64,000 nucleotides of DNA from Dermacentor variabilis. Lineage: Eukaryota > Arthropoda > Arachnida > Ixodida > Ixodidae. Location of the stretch: assembly GCF_050947875.1 (NCBI RefSeq), contig NC_134572.1, forward strand, positions 115,627,709 through 115,691,708. The letters are read 5' to 3'. Positions 58,519 through 64,000 of this stretch are shown here, piece after piece. The position numbers were made by a program, and so were the translations under genes. Position 1 is the stretch's first letter; each line of letters opens with the position of its first letter. The notes beneath the pieces are model-generated. The model ran no database searches, had not been told where the DNA came from, and was given only the letters and a program-made list of their open reading frames with translations.

Positions 58519-61430
58519 CAGCAGAGTCATGCATTGGTACACATTAAACGATAATGTACATCTAAACGAATAAATTCATCAATTTAATTCAGGTTAATAA
58601 ATTCCTTTAATGCGACAAGTTCGGCAAATTGGGCGGGCTGGTAAAGTTGCATGGTGACGGGTAAACAGTGCACGACAAAGACGTAGACTAAGAAAGGAAA
58701 AAGACCTAACAGGTGCTGACTTTAAAGCATATGTTTATTCAGAATCTCACATCCCCTACATACTCCTCTTATTCCAGCGATCTCACATAAGCAAACCGAA
58801 AAGCTAAAACAAAGAAAAAAGCAAATACAAACAATAAGAGAGTTATCACTCTAAGTTATAGCGTTGTAAAGCACAGGCGCACATTTTATGATCAATTAAC
58901 ATGTGTCAAATCAACACGAGCGTGATAGCAAAAAAACCAGCCTTTTATAACGTTTAGTTTGCCTTTAAGTATCGCTGAACTCACGCGCGAAAAAGATGAA
59001 AATTAAGGGCTGCGCTTAAATTTCATTAAACCTCGGTGAGAGGAGACAACTATGTCAACGCAAGCTTCTAGTTCACGACCCCACTCTGGGTGAAACAAAG
59101 CTGCTGGAAACTTCCTGCTTAGTCCTTGTTATACGCGTCGCGACGTGCTTCCTCGCCAGCGCACACGGCGCGTGTTACTGGCGCTGGGGCACGCATTACC
59201 CACAAAGAAAAAAGTTCCATTAAGAAGATTCAGCATCATGAAAGGCGTTGACATGACCCACTAATCGTGTTTTTCTCCTCAGTGTCACGGAGGTTAACGA
59301 GTCCGTGACAGGTTGCGCAGTCAAATATCTCACTTAAAGGCATGCGTAATATGCGCTTCAAGAGAACAAATCTCACAGGTGGGCGCTATAAAGGCCAATC
59401 AAGGATGGGTTTGGAAATAAAATGAGCTTGACACACACAAAAGAAGTTCAAGGTATTGACAGCAGGAAAAAGAAAACGCTCAAATCGCGTGCCTGTTAAA
59501 ACACAAGACATATTTACAAGTCCCAGGAATTGCGTTTCTCAAAGATTTCATATTGACAAGTATTTTGTGGTGATTCCTTTCCCTCCATTCCATGCCACTC
59601 TTACCATCCTACATTCACCGTCGGCTGATCCCATTGATAATCAAGGTGGAGCACCGCTCTCACCACTGACGAAGCGCAAAAGGAAATTACATCGGCATAA
59701 ACGAAGAACTATTACGTAATCCCGGCCCTGCTTTCCAATCAGAAGGTTATGAGAAACTTTCAAAAATACCCTCGTCACCGAACGGCGCGAGTCAGTCGGG
59801 GCGAATTCAGGGATACCAATGATGAACACCAACCACTGTCGCTTGGCCAGGTTGGCCAGAAGCTGCCGCACGACCTTATGCTTGTGGTTTAGTGTGACAT
59901 GTATGTATGAACGAAGAAATTAGGAACCCTGCCAGCGGTCGGCAAGTGGCTTCGCCCAGAGCCCGCGGAGCTCTTCAGTTACGAGATGTATTGAAAGGCA
60001 ACAACAGATATTCCTCAGCAGATGTCAACTTCTCCGAGTTGAGAATTTCGCTAACGTATACTTTTTTTTGGCAGGAGTTGTGCAAAGAGAAGCAAAGTGT
60101 GTGTTTACGGAGAACATGATGGAGCCTGTGCCAACCGTCAAGCCCGTCAAGCTCCACTCGCAATTTGCGAGCAGAAGTAACCTGGTTCTGGCAATCATGC
60201 TGGGTCGCATCCTAAAGCACATTATTGATAAACAAAGTTTCCCGAGCGTTTCAATTGAATTTGAAAATGCCTGTGTAACCCTTAGCAGATCGCTCTTAAC
60301 CGAAGATGTTCTTTGCGCATGTTTGCTTACTAAGAGTTCGCATATGCGCATTCGCTGAAGCGTCTTGCTCCGGTGTTGGCCGATTTGAACGATATTCTCC
60401 GCCAAGTAACTCATAAAGACGTGCACGAAGATTCAATCTTCCCCTTCGAGAAAGTTCTCACCACTAGAAGTCGCCCTACTTCTTGCCTGACACTGAAATT
60501 GACGGTAACACCGAACCAACTGAGGAAATTGTGGCAGGTCTAAAAAGAACCGACTGCTTCGTTTGAGGTGAGCAAAACAACTGAACTTTATTTCGATACT
60601 GATGCCCGTTGTTACAGTGTACTAGAAGAGGGCATTGGGCTTACTCAGCCGTTCCTCTGACGCTGTTAGCGTCGCAACCAAGAGGTGGCGAAACAGACAA
60701 CTTCAATGGAAGCTTTGCTTGCAGAGTGACTCTACCAGAAGCTTTCATTTTCCTTGCGCTGCTGTTGATTTCAGTTCGAAGCAGTTCACAGACTTATTTG
60801 TTTTTAATTTTATCACACTTGAGGTTCTTTACATATCTTTAGCAAATACTATATTTGTACAGGTCACAAGACATTTGCCACAACAGTACCTTGTGGAAAA
60901 CGACGGCGCCAGTCCTTCGGCAATTTACTGCCTATCCTAACCACTAGATTTTTTAAGCAAGTGGGTCGTGGCCGGCAGATTTCGCTAATCCGGAAGGGGC
61001 CTTAAAATTTTCCTAATTATCAGACAATCGTAAAAAAAATTAATTCGAAAAACAATCTTGTTGAATTACAGGGTCGGTGACCAAATATAGGGTTTTATGT
61101 AATGTCGACCATACTTAAAATGATTTTGTATCAAGATTATGTGAGGTAGTACACAAGTGAATAAACCAGAAAACAATGCGCGTATACGTCCTAGCCGAGC
61201 TAAAATAAAACAAGTGTGCAGAACTGCCACTTATCCAGTTTTCCAGAGTTGCTTCGGTGGACAGTGTTCATGGACTAAAACGAGAGTTCTTTTCTTCATT
61301 ACGCTTGACTAATTCGGCACAGCGAAATGTGCTGATCGGAGACTCGTCAGGTACTCCTTTTGCCAGCTATGGCAAAATTAGTCGACCATCCTTTGTTGGC
61401 AGCGCCAGCGACAAATGAGTTGACCAGGGG
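58519..61430. other. Intergenic left of the BEL/Pao element
   Basis: Contains the exon-like frame at 60075-60357 and otherwise no recognisable gene. The 3' LTR of the BEL/Pao element probably lies within 60.9-61.4 kb, but without its 5' partner it cannot be delimited. Confidence 0.4.
60075..60357 (+). CDS. Exon-like open frame, unknown
   Basis: A strong pyrimidine tract and acceptor (CTTTTTTTTGGCAG, ends 60074) precede a 94-codon frame with ordinary protein composition (...EAKCVFTENMMEPVPTVKPV...KHIIDKQSFPSVSIEFEN...) ending in TGA at 60356-60358. I recognise no domain. It may be a last coding exon of an unseen gene, part of a mobile element, or chance. Confidence 0.2.
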
Positions 61431-64000
61431 ACTGAGCCACCTATGCAGCGGTATCGCTGTCAGGAAGAGTGGTCAGTCGCTTTCCCACTAGAAAGTGTGG
61501 TCGTCCTAGAGGTTCGGGCTTGTTCTTCTCCGTGTAGACGTAGGTCAAGGGTCGAGAGTTGACGAGAGCTTCGATTTCAATTAGAATTGTCGTGAGCTCC
61601 TCGAAGTTGCAGTAGCTGTTTCCCAAGACCTTTTCAATGTTTTTGCAGACCGAACCATCCTTCTACAGAATCCTCTCTACCAAGCAGCTTCCTCAGCTAT
61701 AAACTTCCAGAGGATCTGGTGGCTTGTGAAGAAGTTGTGAATTTCTTCTCCTCTTATTGTTGTCCACAGTCACCTTACGTCTTTGAAGAGCGCTGGAACG
61801 TCCTTGCGTTGTCAGAAAAGTTGACTCGACAAACTCCTCTACTCGAGATAAATCATCGGAACGCCATCAGGAAGATTGAGGTTGACATGTCGGTCATCAG
61901 TTCAAGGTGTATTGCGCGAGTCACTGCACACGTGAAAATTACGCTGTAATACTTCCGATAATTTTCTTGATCCTTTGTGTTCAGTGGCCCAGCAAAGTCT
62001 ACACCCGTAACATCAAAGGGTGGAGCTTGTGTCACGCTCTTACGAGGCAGAGGAGCGACTGTCTCAGTAGTAGCTCGGCTGTTAAAACGATTGCAAGTCG
62101 CACATTTAATAAGTACCGTTTTCACCATTTGCCTTCCCCGCACGACCCAGTAATGTTCCCTCAGTTCAGTAAGAGTCTCCAGTGCGCCAGCATGCAGGAG
62201 ACGACGGTGTGTTGCGCTGATAGTTAGCTCTGTGAAGATATGTCGTTGTAAGACAACTCGGCTGCATTGAGCCTTCCCCCCCCCCCCTTCTCAGCACACC
62301 ATCGTCGTCTCAAATGACGCTGAGATCACGTATTAGGGAATCGCTTGGCATGTGTGTTGAGTGGCGAAGACGTTGAGCGCCTCTTGGACGGCCTAGAATT
62401 GTGCTTGAAGAAGCAAACAAGTGTGTGCATTTTGAACTTGCTCTGTCGTAAGAGGTCCCTCGTATTTCTGGTTGGGGTGCCTGGCGTTGTGAAAAAATTG
62501 TTAAATTCAGGCTGTCACTCAAACCAGTCTAGAGAGGGAGCTATATTTTTGCAGAAGCAAGACAGATTCCATTACTATTACATTGTGAACTCTAAGTGTC
62601 CTTCTTTCCTCCTCTGTGATGGTCGTGTCAGCGATGCCTTCATGAGTTGGCCAGCAAGTAGATGGCTGCGAAAGCCAAGCAGGTTCATTCCACGAAACTG
62701 AGCTCAACTTGAGTGCCTGAGGTGTGACACCCCTCGTGGAAAGGTCGACGGGATTTTCGATACCAGGACAGTGATTCCAAATGTCTGGATCCGTTCGCTG
62801 CTGAATTTTCTTGGCGAAAAAAGGTTTCCATTAGTGTGCGGGACCTCGCACCTAATGCAGCGCAATAGATGAGACTGTCCAGAGATACTATTTGGCTTTT
62901 GGAAGGTTCAGTGACCGCTTCATATATTCCCTCAGTCGAGCTCCTGTCACCATGCCCATCAATTCCAGTCTTGGAAGAGAAATTCTATTAATCGGTGCTA
63001 CTCAGGACTTTGAGAGGACCAAGTAACCTTTGCTTCCTTGACCCCAGAGATGCGCAAATATATAACTGGGCCGTAAGCTTTGAGACTAGCATCTGTGAAG
63101 ATGTGTACTTCCTTCCAGCTACCGTTGGGTAAGCTACCATTTCGTCTTGGCACTGTTAACGTCCGTTAAATGGTGTAGCTGAGTGTGCCATTGAGTTTAA
63201 GCTGCTTTGACTTCTTCAGACCCCCATCCCCCCCAAAGGGTCGCCCTACTCAATGTCCAATTCCCACAGTGTCCCACCAAGTATATCAACTTGGTTGTCA
63301 CTGTGACCGAAGGAATGAGACCAAGTGGATCATATATACGAGCCGATGCCTGAAGGATGAATCGTTTTGTGCTGCTGTTTCAGTCTAGAAAATCTAAGAT
63401 GGCCTCCATGGAAAATGCTACATGATCTGTGTCCTTATTGCATACAAGTCCGAGGACCTGTGAGACACTTGTTGGACATTCCACGTAGCCAAGGGCGCCT
63501 CCGGCTCCTTCGTCGTTGAACAGCTGTTGCAGCTTCTTGAAGTTTGAGTTCTTCTTGCACAGTGTCATGCTTGCTCGATTCATGGTACTATAGTGGCCCT
63601 CAGTAGAAATAATGTAGCCTCCTCCACTGTGTTTGCTCCTATTATGAGGTCGTCCATGTAAAGGCTCTCGCTGATAGTTTTTCTTATTTCTGGATAATTT
63701 CCTGCCGTGGACATATGGTGGCTTCGAGGAGAAATGGACTACTTGTCATGCCAAAAAAGAAAAGACGCGTGTCATTCTCCAGACTCAATAGGAGGTTCTA
63801 GGCCTTCATCCGGTGGAACATGTCCGTACCAGAAGAATCAGAGGGCATCGCGATCCGCCGACTGTACTGAAATTTGCAGAAATGCTTTTTCAAAGTACGC
63901 AATTAATCCAATACGATGAATTCTGTAGTTCAGCAACACCTTAAGCAAATCTGGACTAAAGTTCGGTCCTGGTTCTAGGGATTCGTTGAGAGATATACAA
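61430..64000 (-). mobile_element. BEL/Pao LTR retrotransposon, degenerate, continuing past the right edge
   Basis: Read right to left, the minus strand gives the Pao-type pol order. It starts with reverse transcriptase with catalytic YMDDLIIGA (63634-63660) and GYVECPTSVSQVLGLVCNKD (about 63430-63490). Next comes RNase H with FTDASLKAYG (63070-63099), then the spacer motif IENPVDLSTRG (about 62728-62760). The integrase follows with CATCNRF, GVDFAGPL (first Asp), SDNA (second Asp) and IEIEALVNSRPLTYV (Glu; 61560-61600). The integrase frame has a stop between ...FLMAFR and FISSRG (about 61850) and shifts frame near 61630-61700; RNase H also shifts. The copy is therefore inactive. LTRs were not delimited. 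This is an endogenous retrotransposon; no envelope gene is seen. Confidence 0.88.

Overview
The window reads as nuclear DNA of an arthropod, most likely a hard tick (Ixodidae). The reasons are small exons with GT-AG introns, two arthropod-like genes, and a very dense load of old transposons that includes the tRNA-derived SINE I know from hard ticks (Ruka-like). The genus cannot be fixed from sequence alone. There is no bacterial gene organisation, CRISPR array, rRNA gene or true tRNA gene.

Two host genes stand head to head. On the minus strand, from a possible start near 25.5 kb to beyond the left edge, lies a chimaerin (SH2, C1 and RhoGAP domains). Eight coding exons are readable with matching phases. 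The N-terminal exon(s) and the C-terminal end of the GAP domain are not identified in the window. On the plus strand, 25977-41018, lies a complete six-exon muscle myosin essential (alkali) light chain, 160 aa, with poly(A) signals near 41.54 kb. The two translation starts are only about 455 bp apart, across a compact GC-rich promoter region.

The chimaerin introns (0.8-23 kb) carry decayed DNA transposons: a piggyBac-like remnant (6.86-7.92 kb), a TA-flanked element nested inside another inverted-repeat element (9.6-11.7 kb), and a PIF/Harbinger-like element with a TAA duplication (19.6-20.6 kb). They also hold MITE and SINE copies and a perfect 35-bp hairpin (8.6 kb). The 10-kb second intron of the myosin gene holds a GC-rich block with a candidate orphan first exon (31.9 kb). 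It also holds a dead LINE reverse transcriptase fragment (32.7-33.7 kb) whose 3' tail has become a long AAT microsatellite.

From 41.6 kb to the right edge I see no host gene. This part is a graveyard of mobile elements: foldback repeats, a hAT-like element (45.4-47.45 kb), 3' ends of two LINEs sharing a CCHC knuckle (48.8-49.3 and 58.2-58.5 kb), and a degenerate BEL/Pao LTR retrotransposon (61.4-64 kb). The most striking item is the 5' half of a LINE at 54197-55861. Its single 554-codon open frame carries a 2A-type ribosome-skipping motif (GDVELNPGP) ahead of a coiled coil, an ORF1p-like RNA-binding domain and a complete APE endonuclease domain. The reverse transcriptase is missing.
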